IMG/VR virus record: IMGVR_UViG_3300030329_002402
Coordinates: 1-41,298 of that record
DNA length: 41,298 nt
Source: a virus
Reading direction: 5' to 3' (one strand)
Shown: piece after piece, positions 1-7,572 of the stretch
Numbering within the stretch: the stretch's first letter is position 1
How the letters are laid out: each line of letters opens with the position of its first letter
Made by a program: the position numbers and the translations under genes
Notes under the pieces: generated by a model
Database searches by the model: none
What the model was told of the DNA's origin: nothing
The model's input: only the letters and a program-made list of their open reading frames with translations

Positions 1-209
1 TTCGATTTTTTTATTGCTTTGTTGCGCTCGTATTGTATTCCATTGTCACCCTTCACTTGCTCATGGTGGTCAATCACCCCCGCTAATATTCCGAGAGGTA
101 TCCCCTTAGGGAAGGCTTTGCATTTGTCATCAGGCATTTTCACTCCCTTATTGCTGACCGTTGTGAATAGATTTTTACAGTTAAGACAGCTATCTGAGTT
201 TTTTGCCAT
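1..209 (-). CDS. Small cysteine-containing phage protein, cut by window edge
   Basis: The 69 visible residues begin MAKNSDSCLNCKNLF and run off the left edge. They show a CxxC pair, a third Cys followed by the motif AFPKGIP, and then a DHHEQ-GDNGI stretch. I know this pattern (Cys, FPxGIP, conserved His, GDxGI) from small uncharacterised proteins of phages and bacteria. A metal-binding role is an inference from the Cys and His residues. The ATG lies 3 nt after the stop of the upstream gene, so it is the fourth gene of a leftward operon. The C-terminus is missing. Confidence 0.65.
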   Translation of the reverse strand, partial: MAKNSDSCLNCKNLFTTVSNKGVKMPDDKCKAFPKGIPLGILAGVIDHHEQVKGDNGIQYERNKAIKKS

Positions 210-212
210 AGG

Positions 213-446
213 CTAAATTACCACATCTTGCATTAGGTTATCTACTTCGGTTTTTAAGGTGTGACAGTTGGCATCCTCTAAGGCAAAAGACACAACTTTC
301 ATAATAGAGTCAGGACTCCATTCAAAATATTTAGACAGCAACAAGCCAAACCCTTCTTCATCAGAATGTTTTGACGGATTAATAAAAGCGGTTTTCATCA
401 CCATCATTAAACACGCCCTGAGAATGTTTTTTAATTCATTATCCAT
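213..446 (-). CDS. Hypothetical protein, 77 aa
   Basis: The protein is small, helical and soluble (MDNELKNILRACLMM at the N-terminus), with a conserved-looking middle around KYFEWSPDSIMKV. I do not recognise the family. A GGAGG site lies 9 nt before the ATG at 446 and 6 nt before an overlapping GTG at 449, so either could start; I prefer the ATG. The gene follows the preceding stop (449-451) with no gap and is followed 3 nt later by the edge-truncated Cys gene, so it is co-transcribed. Confidence 0.6.
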   Translation of the reverse strand: MDNELKNILRACLMMVMKTAFINPSKHSDEEGFGLLLSKYFEWSPDSIMKVVSFALEDANCHTLKTEVDNLMQDVVI

Positions 447-448
447 CA

Positions 449-634
449 CTAACGTCCTCCTGCGAAATCATAGGTTAATTTTGCCATTGAGAGGATAAAA
501 GCAACTTTCTTTTTGCTATCAGCCCACTCCGATGGGGTGATCCCTGCCTCTGGGGCTATTTCAGCACAAAACTTCACAAAATCTTTATCCGTGGCAAGAT
601 TAAAGATTCTGTCTATTTTACTTTTAAAATTCAT
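449..634 (-). CDS. Hypothetical protein, 61 aa
   Basis: The gene encodes MNFKSKIDRIFNLATDK and onward, a small soluble helical protein of unknown function ending FAGGR. A GGGGAG site lies 6 nt before the ATG at 634. The in-frame ATG at 640 directly abuts that site, so 634 is the more likely start. It lies 11 nt after the first gene of the leftward operon and runs directly into the next gene. Confidence 0.6.
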   Translation of the reverse strand: MNFKSKIDRIFNLATDKDFVKFCAEIAPEAGITPSEWADSKKKVAFILSMAKLTYDFAGGR

Positions 635-645
635 TGTCATCTCCC

Positions 646-903
646 CTATGCGTTTGCATAGTTATTTACCAGACCTTTGGCGAGGTGGTTAAAAAAGTGC
701 ATTACATTACCGTTTAAGAAATCTATTTTAACGATGGTGTTTTTTATCTGGGCCTGTTCTGCTTTGGATGCTGATTTCACAGCTTCTATTACGACTTCTG
801 ATGTGATGAAGTGGTCGAGGCCATTTTTGTCTGTTATTACCCATTCCTGCACTGGCAGATTTTTTTCGTCGATGAAGGTTTTAAACCATTTTAAGAAAGT
901 CAT
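646..903 (-). CDS. Hypothetical protein, 85 aa, first gene of leftward operon
   Basis: The protein begins MTFLKWFKTFIDEKNLPVQE. It contains an alpha/beta-looking region ending in FLNGNVMHFFNHLAKGLV. It resembles a small conserved protein I associate with environmental phages, but no function is known to me. The start at 903 is chosen because an AGGAG site lies 7 nt upstream. An in-frame ATG at 975 has no such site and would place the promoter inside the gene. It is the first gene downstream of the leftward promoter at 947-975. Confidence 0.65.
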   Translation of the reverse strand: MTFLKWFKTFIDEKNLPVQEWVITDKNGLDHFITSEVVIEAVKSASKAEQAQIKNTIVKIDFLNGNVMHFFNHLAKGLVNNYANA

Positions 904-946
904 GTTTTGCTCCTGTTTGTTGTGTTTGTTTATCATATCTATAACA

Positions 947-975
947 ATTCTAACACACCTAACATTAAGACGCAA
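947..975 (-). promoter_or_regulatory. Candidate leftward sigma70-type promoter
   Basis: On the minus strand TTGCGT (970-975) is separated by 17 nt from TAGAAT (947-952). Transcription would begin about 35 nt before the ATG at 903. The -10 matches consensus at five of six bases, while the -35 matches only its TTG. The position between divergent operons supports the call. Confidence 0.4.
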
Positions 976-990
976 GTAAAAAAATGATTT

Positions 991-1012
991 CCCTTAAAAT
1001 TATTTTTAAGGG
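991..1012. promoter_or_regulatory. 9-bp perfect inverted repeat in the divergent intergenic region
   Basis: CCCTTAAAA (991-999) and TTTTAAGGG (1004-1012) flank a 4-nt loop. The repeat sits between the leftward promoter and the rightward -10 at 1023 and overlaps where a rightward -35 would lie. It could be an operator for a dimeric repressor or a weak bidirectional hairpin. The AT-rich arms make an efficient terminator less likely. Confidence 0.5.
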
Positions 1013-1028
1013 TATATTAATATATAAT
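1000..1028 (+). promoter_or_regulatory. Candidate promoter for the virion gene block
   Basis: A consensus TATAAT lies at 1023-1028, about 20 nt before the scaffold ATG. The -35 position (about 1000-1005) has no good TTGACA match and overlaps the inverted repeat at 991-1012, so the promoter may need an activator. A GAGGG ribosome site at 1034-1038 precedes the start codon at 1049. Confidence 0.35.
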
Positions 1029-1048
1029 AAAATGAGGGATTAGTTCAG

Positions 1049-1606
1049 ATGAACGAAGAAACAACAAAAAATGTTGATGAGCAGGATGCTCAGACTACAT
1101 TACCAGAGGGAGATGTAGACTACGAGGCACTATATCACAAGGAAAAGAAATATTCACAGTCTTTAAGATCGCGAGCGCAGGACGCCGAAGGCCAAAACGA
1201 GAAACTTTCGCTAAAAGCGGAAGAGGAACGACAGGCCAAGCTGATAGCAGAGGGGAAAAAGGATGATCTCATTGCTGAGCTGAAAGAAAAAAACAAGGCA
1301 ATGGAGGAACGGCTTTCCGTCTTTGATAAACAGGACGCTGAGAAGCGTGAGGCGATAATGGAGAAAATTCCAGAAGAGGATAGAGTGCATTTTGAAAATA
1401 TGACATTACAACAACTCGAGCATTTCTCAAAACAAGGCCAATCTCCAGAAGTCTCCAACCCTGGCGAAGCCGTACAAGGCAGGACTCGGACTGTTAATGA
1501 CCTTGATTCATTTATGAAGCAAGATGATAAATTCAGGCGTGAGAACTTTAATGAGATGGTGAAGGCTTACGATAGGAGTGCTACGAATAAAGTTAAGGTA
1601 AACTAA
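1049..1606 (+). CDS. Capsid scaffolding protein (probable)
   Basis: This 185-residue protein is highly charged. It has an acidic disordered N-terminus (1-30), a long coiled coil rich in E, K and Q (about 30-115) and a basic C-terminal helix around RRENFNEMVKAYDRS. This layout is typical of phage scaffolding proteins, which bind capsid subunits through a short C-terminal helix and leave the prohead. It lies 1 nt before the major capsid gene, the usual position. There is no Ser-His-Asp protease domain. Terminase and portal genes, normally upstream, are not in the window. Confidence 0.75.
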   Translation: MNEETTKNVDEQDAQTTLPEGDVDYEALYHKEKKYSQSLRSRAQDAEGQNEKLSLKAEEERQAKLIAEGKKDDLIAELKEKNKAMEERLSVFDKQDAEKREAIMEKIPEEDRVHFENMTLQQLEHFSKQGQSPEVSNPGEAVQGRTRTVNDLDSFMKQDDKFRRENFNEMVKAYDRSATNKVKVN

Positions 1607-1607
1607 A

Positions 1608-2495
1608 ATGGCAACACCATCTGGAACCGTTTTTGATACTGGTGTCACTCAATATTTCATCCCAGAACTCTGGGGTGACTTGATTTACAAGTATTTTGAG
1701 GAAAAACTGGTATTCAAAAACACCATTGAGGATTATTCCTCACTCGTTCAGGGTAGTGGTAAAATTATCCATATCCCTGAAATTGCAAAAATGACGGCAT
1801 CAAGCCTCACTGATGGAGCGGCAGTAAGCTACGTCGCACCAGCAGAAACCGAAACCCAGCTAACCATCGACAAGCATTACTATTCCGCGAAGATGTTCAC
1901 GGACGTTTTGCAGGTTCAATCATCTTATGACCTGATATCATCTTATGCTTCTGCTATGGCTTACGCTCTGGCTAAACAGGTCGATTCTGATATCGCCGCC
2001 CAGTTGATCACGGTCAATCAGGGAGCGACATTGACGACAGATGACCAGATCACTGCCGCAGAGTTTGAGGCGGCTATCGCGAATCTGGGCGAGAATGACA
2101 TCGATTACACTTCTGGTGATGTGTATTTTGTAGTCAATCCAACGCTCTACGCTGATATGCTGAATCCTGCTGGCACATTCGGGGCTTCTTTTGTCAGGGC
2201 TGACATTACAGGCTTTAACTCAGGAAACAGCCCAGCACTTACTGGTGTAGTGGGACGTCTAATGGGAATGCCTGTTCTGATGAGCAACTCTCTATCAGCC
2301 GGGGGAACCAATGTTTCTGGCGTGATCTATCACAAATCAGCCTGTGCCATAGCTGTACAGCGTTCGATTGATGTGAAAAGCCAGTTTGATATCGATTACT
2401 TAGGGACTAAAGTAGTAGCCCATACGCTTTACGGTGTCAAAATATTGGATGACTCTGATAATAAAAGAGGGTACAAATTCACTAACGCAAGTTAA
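1608..2495 (+). CDS. Major capsid protein (probable, HK97-type fold)
   Basis: The 295-residue protein begins MATPSGTVFDTGVTQYFIPE. It has features common in HK97-fold coat proteins. These are an N-arm (VTQYFIPELWGDLIYKYFEE), an E-loop-like region about residues 50-85, a long spine-like helix (SAMAYALAKQVDSDIAAQL, about 120-138), and a P-domain segment YFVVNPTLYADML followed by a GMPVLMSNSL strand. The family call rests on this pattern and on the gene following the scaffold. A hairpin follows the stop, as after many highly expressed coat genes. Confidence 0.8.
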   Translation: MATPSGTVFDTGVTQYFIPELWGDLIYKYFEEKLVFKNTIEDYSSLVQGSGKIIHIPEIAKMTASSLTDGAAVSYVAPAETETQLTIDKHYYSAKMFTDVLQVQSSYDLISSYASAMAYALAKQVDSDIAAQLITVNQGATLTTDDQITAAEFEAAIANLGENDIDYTSGDVYFVVNPTLYADMLNPAGTFGASFVRADITGFNSGNSPALTGVVGRLMGMPVLMSNSLSAGGTNVSGVIYHKSACAIAVQRSIDVKSQFDIDYLGTKVVAHTLYGVKILDDSDNKRGYKFTNAS

Positions 2496-2508
2496 TCCTT
2501 GCTAACGT

Positions 2509-2542
2509 ATATTTGGGGTCGTTTAAACACGGCCCCAAATAT
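2509..2542 (+). terminator. Strong hairpin after the capsid gene
   Basis: ATATTTGGGG (2509-2518) pairs perfectly with CCCCAAATAT (2533-2542) and the stem can extend inward by three more pairs. No T-tract follows, so this may be an RNA-stabilising or processing structure, or a partial terminator that lowers expression downstream, rather than a full intrinsic terminator. Confidence 0.55.
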
Positions 2543-2557
2543 GATTAGGGAATTAAT

Positions 2558-2794
2558 ATGAGAACATTTAAATGGCCAAATGAAGAGGAATCGTTTCAGG
2601 TTGATGATTCTACTGATGGAGGGAAAGATACTTGTGCTGACTTACTGGCAAATGGTGCTTTGGAAATAAAAAAAAGTAAATCCAAAAAACCAGATAAGTC
2701 GTGGAAGATCAACGACATCCGTGAATATTTATCTGATAACGATATCGACTTCGAGAGAGGCGATTCAAAGGCGCAGTTGTTAGCACGACTTTAA
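2558..2794 (+). CDS. Small protein with C-terminal HeH/LEM-like domain
   Basis: This 78-residue protein has an N-terminal segment (MRTFKWPNEEESFQVDD) and a basic linker of KSKSKKPDKS. Its last 33 residues have the pattern KINDIREYLSDNDIDF...SKAQLLARL. That matches the helix-extended loop-helix (HeH, LEM/SAP-like) fold often found in small structural or DNA-associated phage proteins next to the capsid gene. Function is inferred only: head completion or decoration. An AGGGA site precedes the ATG. Confidence 0.6.
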   Translation: MRTFKWPNEEESFQVDDSTDGGKDTCADLLANGALEIKKSKSKKPDKSWKINDIREYLSDNDIDFERGDSKAQLLARL

Positions 2795-2862
2795 CCTAAA
2801 AAATCAGCCTGTTCACGGACAAGTCAAGTCCTTTAATGGCGGCCTAACAAAAAGGTGATAAA

Positions 2863-3432
2863 ATGGCAATCGACTTACATAAGCACTCTGCACAAGAGGC
2901 AAACAACATCACATCCAGAAGGGCTGTGATCAGGGTTACTCCTACGATCACGGGCGTTCAGTATTCTAATAATGATGTGCTTTTCACAACCACAGAGATA
3001 CCTGAAGCTGTAGGCTATGCTGGAGGTGCTTCTAAACTTATAAACATAACCATAAATTCCAAATCATCCAGCTTATTTGATGCCACATTGTGGTTTTTTC
3101 AAGTGAATCAATCGGCTGGTACAGTGAATTCTGCTTGGAATATGAGCGACAGCGATTTTGCGACAGCAAAAAATTTGGGTTGTATTTATATAGATGGCGA
3201 TAATTTACAACAAAACCCGGGCGGGGGCAGGGTCTACACGATAATGCAGGGGTATAAAGCGTTCACGAGCGCGACTAAAACATACCCTCAACTACCATTA
3301 ATGTTACAGGCGGCATCTGGGTCTACAAGCGTTTATGTGGCGGCAAAGGTGCAAAGCGAGGACGATCCTGGTAACACAACACCATCATTTAGCGTTGGCG
3401 ACATCGAGCTGGTGTTTGGAATAGATTATTAA
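2863..3432 (+). CDS. Virion protein candidate sharing its N-terminus with the next gene
   Basis: The 189-residue protein is beta-rich and begins MAIDLHKHSAQEANNIT. The next gene begins MADIHKRSVQEAMNIS, so both carry an HKxSxQEAxNI N-terminal signature. The rest (segments such as VAAKVQSEDDPGN and GDIELVFGIDY) looks like a jelly-roll or decoration domain, but I do not recognise the family. It lies between capsid and fibre genes, which suggests a head decoration or fibre attachment role. The AAAGGTGAT site before the ATG is good. Confidence 0.55.
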   Translation: MAIDLHKHSAQEANNITSRRAVIRVTPTITGVQYSNNDVLFTTTEIPEAVGYAGGASKLINITINSKSSSLFDATLWFFQVNQSAGTVNSAWNMSDSDFATAKNLGCIYIDGDNLQQNPGGGRVYTIMQGYKAFTSATKTYPQLPLMLQAASGSTSVYVAAKVQSEDDPGNTTPSFSVGDIELVFGIDY

Positions 3433-3452
3433 TAAAAAATTAGGAGTCAATT

Positions 3453-3791
3453 ATGGCTGATATACATAAGAGATCGGTACAGGAAGCAATGAACATCTCG
3501 GTGGGTGGGGCTTGGACAGTCGCCAGTGTAGCCACTCACGGAGGCACATCTAACACAAACACGATCCACTATTCAATAGATGAAACCACGACGCAGATCG
3601 GTGTATATAGTGCCGTGGAATTATATTTTAATTTTTCAGCATCAACAACAGATGTCACTATTGCCAATGATCTAATAATCCCCAGTTCGACGCTTGTATT
3701 TTTAACTTGCCCCCGAGGACTCGGCGACACTTTATATTTCAATCATCTGGGTAAGGGTTCGGCTGGCGCAGTCAGGATTGTAGAGGTCTAA
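3453..3791 (+). CDS. Small virion or fibre-adaptor candidate, paralogue by N-terminus
   Basis: This 112-residue protein shares the N-terminal HKxSxQEAxNI signature with the gene before it. Its body is different: Ser/Thr-rich beta segments and a C-terminus ending KGSAGAVRIVEV. It has the size of a small beta-sandwich of the kind seen in phage trimming or decoration proteins. It ends 1 nt before the fibre ATG (3793) and is preceded by TAGGAG. A structural role is inferred from position only. Confidence 0.5.
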   Translation: MADIHKRSVQEAMNISVGGAWTVASVATHGGTSNTNTIHYSIDETTTQIGVYSAVELYFNFSASTTDVTIANDLIIPSSTLVFLTCPRGLGDTLYFNHLGKGSAGAVRIVEV

Positions 3792-3792
3792 C

Positions 3793-6648
3793 ATGATAGA
3801 ATCAGTCTTAGGAAAATCAGTATCTGCGAATCTGTCAACAGGCGGAACTGTCGCCGGTGACCTTACTGTTACGGGCGATTTAGGCGTCGGCGGTGATGCG
3901 TCCATCAATCTGACATCTGTTGTATCAAACAGCACTATAATAGACGCGACGGGGACAGAGGCTTTACTTGTTAGGGCCAATAGTGACGGCGGTGATGTTT
4001 TAATCGTTAATACCAGCACAGCAGGGGTCACGGCGAAAGGTACGCTGACTGTGGGGACTGACGGGTCTGGTCACGACGTTACTTTCTACTCTGGAACTGC
4101 TGGTGACTCGTTTATCTGGGACTCGAGTGAAGAAAAACTCACAATCACAGGAACTAATGGTCAGGTAGCTTTAGCTGTTGCCGATGGTAATGTAACTATT
4201 ACTGATGACCTTGATGTTGACGGCACAACGAATTTAGACGTTGTTGATATTGACGGTGCGGTAGATATGGCAAGTACAGTAGCTATTGGAGATGCGGTGA
4301 CAATTAGTAAGGATACTGATGCTGAATTTGTTGCTTCAATTTTAGTGAATCAGAGTGATGCCGCAGATACGACTGGCATTGTTTCACAGAGGTTTGACTT
4401 AGAGGATACTGGTGGTACTGCTGTTGATTCCGGTAAGATACTTGTTGGAAAGGAAGCATCATTCACAGCTACCGCATCCACACAAGACTCTTACATGGCA
4501 TTTCACACAAGCCTAAATGGTACATTAGCAGAGAAAGTAAGAATTGACTCTGGTGGAAATGTAGACGTCAGAAATTCTGTGGCAAGTGCGGCAGATGCAG
4601 GAGCAAAGCTCAGATTATATTCTAATGATGGTGCGGCTATGGGTTCAGGTCATAGACTTGGAGTCGTTGAATTTGCTGGTGCTGAAGATTCAAGTAGTAA
4701 TTTGATTAATGGTGCAAGAATTGAGGCGGTTACGGATGCCGCATGGTCAGCAAGTGAAAACGGTGCTGATATGGTTTTTTATACTACTGATGGGAACGCA
4801 TCTGAGACAGAAGCCATGAGGATGACTGCTGAAAGTAATGTTGAATTGCTAAGTGGTAGGTTTCAAGTCAAACACGCTGGTACAGACACAGGTCTTACCG
4901 GTTCTGGTATGGAGATACATGGAGGTTCTAACCCTGTACTTTTATCGTATAATCGTGGTGGTAGTGCCTATTTACCGATGGTGTTTGATGCTTTAAATTA
5001 TAGTGTAAAAGTTTCCAATACTGCAAGAATGGTTATTGATTCCAACTCCCGAATCAGCCTATCGAATAATGATAGTGGTGGAACTGGTGGATTAGACAGT
5101 ACCAGTGGGAACACCACGCTGGGTTATTTAGCCGGCAATGCAATTGCTTCGGGTGGTCACGATAATACATTCTATGGGCATGGTGCAGGGAAGTTACTTA
5201 CGACGGGTGAGGACAATTGTGCTTTCGGGGCTGGGGCATTATCTGGTAGTTTAGATGGTGATGGTAATACAGCTATCGGCTTTGAATCATTAGCTACTTA
5301 TGAAGGTTCAGACACACAAGGTAAGAATACTGCATTAGGGTTTAAATCATCGAGAGCCTTAACTACAGGTCAGTCAAATACATCAGCCGGTTATAATTCT
5401 GCGGCTTTGATGACAACAGGTGATGGAAATGTTGCCATAGGCGCATTGACTCTTGGGGCGGCAGTATCAGCCGAATCTTTCAATGTAGCTCTGGGCTATA
5501 ATAGCATGGGTGCGGCAGATGAAGGTTCTGGTAATATTGACAATAATATAGCTATTGGGGTGAATGCGTTGAATTTAAAAGCTGACGTCAATTCGAATCT
5601 TTATAACAATATTGCGATTGGATACTATGCCTTAAGCGATGCCAATTATGTTGGTTCTGGAATGATTGCTATCGGAAAAAATTCTTGTAAAGAGCTTGAA
5701 GATGGAGATGCAAATACAGCAGTGGGGAAAGAGACATTGAAAGTTCTTACATCGGGGGATAATAATACAGCCTTCGGAACAAATGCTGGAGATGTCATTA
5801 CCACAGGGAGTAATAATACTTGTATAGGTAAAGGTGCAGACACATCTGCAAACAACGCATCAAATCAAACTGTAATAGGCTCAGGGGTTACAGGAGTTGC
5901 AGATAATTCAGTCACTCTTGGGGACGCTTCTGTTACAGCAGTATATATGGCATCGGATAGTGGGGCTAAGGTTTATGCCGGTGGGTTAGGTATAGGGACT
6001 ACTACTGTCCCTCATGGTGGGGTAGGTGTTGGATTAGTGTCGGTCGAAGGTGCTAATGCTGACCTCGCTACCGGGCCTAATATTAGTTTCACGACAGCGA
6101 GCGATGACTATCCATTGATGGTGCTTCAAAACTATCAACATGACGATGTTTCTATTGTATTCGATGCTTATCACGACGGGTCAGCGTGGAAATCGTCTGA
6201 CGCCTCAAATTTTATGATTCAAAAAATAACTAATACGTTTACTTTTCAGTACGATAGCGCAGTAACTGCTGGTTCTGCACTGACATGGAACACAGGCTTT
6301 TCGATGAACGCAAGTGGAGTAATGAGTGGCGATTTCAATGATACTTCTGATGTTGGGTTAAAAGAAAATATAAAATCCATTGGTGATGGTCTTACTATTG
6401 TTAACCAAATGAATCCAGTCTCTTTTGATTGGAAACAAAAAAGTAAAGGTAGTAATTCTGGCTTTATCGCACAAGAGCTTGAAAAAATACTTCCAAATGA
6501 TGTTAGCGGTGAAGATTATATAGCGTCAGATGAAGAAGGAAAGGCTGGAAACATCGGCAAGTCAATTAATGTTACTGGTATTGTGGCTCATTTAGTCAAA
6601 GCAGTACAAGAATTGTCCGCAAAAGTGGAAGCATTAGAAAGCAATTAA
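3793..6648 (+). CDS. Tail fibre with YadA-like repeats and S74 autochaperone
   Basis: The protein has 951 residues. Residues 1-430 contain repetitive beta segments (GDLTVTGDLGVGGDA, VRIDSGGNVDVRNS) typical of trimeric fibre shafts. Residues about 430-715 carry many NTAxGxxA and TGxxNTxxG repeats of the YadA/trimeric-autotransporter head type, which form a left-handed beta roll. Residues about 848-951 form an S74 intramolecular chaperone. Its Ser852-Asp...Lys857-Glu-Asn-Ile site would supply the Ser-Lys dyad for self-cleavage after trimerisation, and a C-terminal coiled coil (VQELSAKVEALES) follows. It likely determines host binding. Part of it is 85 percent identical to the truncated fibre at 40464. 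Confidence 0.85.
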   Translation: MIESVLGKSVSANLSTGGTVAGDLTVTGDLGVGGDASINLTSVVSNSTIIDATGTEALLVRANSDGGDVLIVNTSTAGVTAKGTLTVGTDGSGHDVTFYSGTAGDSFIWDSSEEKLTITGTNGQVALAVADGNVTITDDLDVDGTTNLDVVDIDGAVDMASTVAIGDAVTISKDTDAEFVASILVNQSDAADTTGIVSQRFDLEDTGGTAVDSGKILVGKEASFTATASTQDSYMAFHTSLNGTLAEKVRIDSGGNVDVRNSVASAADAGAKLRLYSNDGAAMGSGHRLGVVEFAGAEDSSSNLINGARIEAVTDAAWSASENGADMVFYTTDGNASETEAMRMTAESNVELLSGRFQVKHAGTDTGLTGSGMEIHGGSNPVLLSYNRGGSAYLPMVFDALNYSVKVSNTARMVIDSNSRISLSNNDSGGTGGLDSTSGNTTLGYLAGNAIASGGHDNTFYGHGAGKLLTTGEDNCAFGAGALSGSLDGDGNTAIGFESLATYEGSDTQGKNTALGFKSSRALTTGQSNTSAGYNSAALMTTGDGNVAIGALTLGAAVSAESFNVALGYNSMGAADEGSGNIDNNIAIGVNALNLKADVNSNLYNNIAIGYYALSDANYVGSGMIAIGKNSCKELEDGDANTAVGKETLKVLTSGDNNTAFGTNAGDVITTGSNNTCIGKGADTSANNASNQTVIGSGVTGVADNSVTLGDASVTAVYMASDSGAKVYAGGLGIGTTTVPHGGVGVGLVSVEGANADLATGPNISFTTASDDYPLMVLQNYQHDDVSIVFDAYHDGSAWKSSDASNFMIQKITNTFTFQYDSAVTAGSALTWNTGFSMNASGVMSGDFNDTSDVGLKENIKSIGDGLTIVNQMNPVSFDWKQKSKGSNSGFIAQELEKILPNDVSGEDYIASDEEGKAGNIGKSINVTGIVAHLVKAVQELSAKVEALESN
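5488..5841 (+). repeat. Fibre repeat segment, inverted partner of 40941-41294
   Basis: This 354-bp segment of the YadA-like region aligns without gaps to the minus strand of 40941-41294. The first 23 nt (5488-5510) are identical to 41294-41272. By hand count, 95 of 112 residues in the encoded alignment are identical. Because the two copies are inverted, recombination between them would flip the intervening 35 kb. Confidence 0.85.
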
Positions 6649-6677
6649 ACAAAGGAAGAGAATAAAAAGAGGGACAA

Positions 6678-7028
6678 ATGAAAAACTATAAAACATTAAA
6701 AGAAAAATCTAAGGTAACTGTACGAAAAAAGAAGGTCATTGATCAGGCTGAAGTCCGAGAGGTCACTGACGAGAATGGAAATATTTTAAGGAACCACCAG
6801 CCTGAAAAGTCGCATGAAGAATTGCAGATTATATCCAAGCAATTCGACCCCGCGACTGGCGAAGCTCTCGAGGATCGGGCTGAGACTGTTTCTGTAAATA
6901 ATATTCAAAGTCAACTGAAAGCGAAAAAAGAAGAAAAGGCCAGAGTAGATTCCGAGGTCGCAGATTTTGAACTGTTGCTGGCTGACTTAAATAAAATTAA
7001 TGTAAAAAAAGAGGGACAAAATGGATAA
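6678..7028 (+). CDS. Hypothetical coiled-coil protein downstream of the fibre
   Basis: This 116-residue protein is highly charged. It starts MKNYKTLKEKSKVTVRKKKV and ends in a coiled coil of about 40 residues (NNIQSQLKAKKEEKARVDSE). It has no membrane segment. Small coiled-coil genes after fibre genes often encode fibre assembly helpers, but that is inference here. Its start follows GAGGGACAA, and the next gene overlaps it by 8 nt and uses almost the same ribosome-binding cassette. Confidence 0.55.
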   Translation: MKNYKTLKEKSKVTVRKKKVIDQAEVREVTDENGNILRNHQPEKSHEELQIISKQFDPATGEALEDRAETVSVNNIQSQLKAKKEEKARVDSEVADFELLLADLNKINVKKEGQNG

Positions 7029-7302
7029 TAATGAAAAACCACGCGAATACACTATGACCTTTGGAGATGTAAAGGTCGTTAAAACAGCGAATGAATTGAC
7101 AGGAGCTGAAATATTTGCGTGTGAGAAGATTGTCCATCATAATCAAGAGATAGGGCGTTTAAACACTGCGCTGGCAGATAATGTTATCATAAGGGATCAC
7201 TATAAATCTGTTGCCGAACCTGTATTTAAGGCATCCATTGAGAAGGAGGCTGGAGCAGATGATGATGTGGCGGAAAGTATAGAAAAAGAGGCGGAGGTTT
7301 AA
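7021..7302 (+). CDS. Small hypothetical protein, possible counterpart of the gene at 40207
   Basis: The 93-residue protein has a short beta N-terminus (EYTMTFGDVKVVKTANELTG), a coiled-coil middle (CEKIVHHNQEIGRLNTALAD) and an acidic tail. The small gene after the second fibre (40207-40449) has the same plan: short beta hairpin, helix with xRLQ or xRLN, acidic tail. Both may be fibre-associated small proteins. The similarity is in layout, not clear sequence identity. The TAA stop at 7300 is in frame with the open frame that follows. Confidence 0.5.
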   Translation: MDNNEKPREYTMTFGDVKVVKTANELTGAEIFACEKIVHHNQEIGRLNTALADNVIIRDHYKSVAEPVFKASIEKEAGADDDVAESIEKEAEV

Positions 7303-7572
7303 ATCTTATATAGGAAATCACACAAGGGTAAGGACATTAAAATATTCTTTGCACCCTACGACTTTGATGATGATATTCCATCGTCAACGACCAAAAGTTA
7401 TGTCGTCTGGGCCGATGGCGCGATTGTATTAAGGACGGATAGTTTGAAAAGTGCAGAAGATGAATACACGAAGCAGTGCGAAAAATACTATGATGATGTG
7501 CATGGCAGATTTGTCGTCGGTACTCATACCATTGATGACGGGGTCATTAAGACGATAGGGGATGAAATATGA
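7303..7572 (+). CDS. Open frame of 89 codons without a standard start codon
   Basis: This frame runs from just after the stop of the preceding gene to TGA at 7570-7572. It would encode LYRKSHKGKDIKIFFAPYDF and onward, with a coherent alpha/beta-looking sequence (SYVVWADGAIVLRTDSL, GRFVVGTHTIDDGVIKTIG). The next gene overlaps its end by ATGA, as genuine neighbours here do. It has no ATG, GTG or usable TTG near its beginning. A strong GGAGG (7293-7297) lies 5 nt before ATC at 7303. It could use an ATC start, arise by UAA readthrough from 7021, or carry a damaged start. Function is unknown. Confidence 0.5.
   Translation: MLYRKSHKGKDIKIFFAPYDFDDDIPSSTTKSYVVWADGAIVLRTDSLKSAEDEYTKQCEKYYDDVHGRFVVGTHTIDDGVIKTIGDEI

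Noticed and set aside
5160-5840. Possible tandem DNA repeat or CRISPR-like array
   Set aside because: The periodicity comes from YadA-like protein repeats of unequal length, and there are no identical repeats with spacers.
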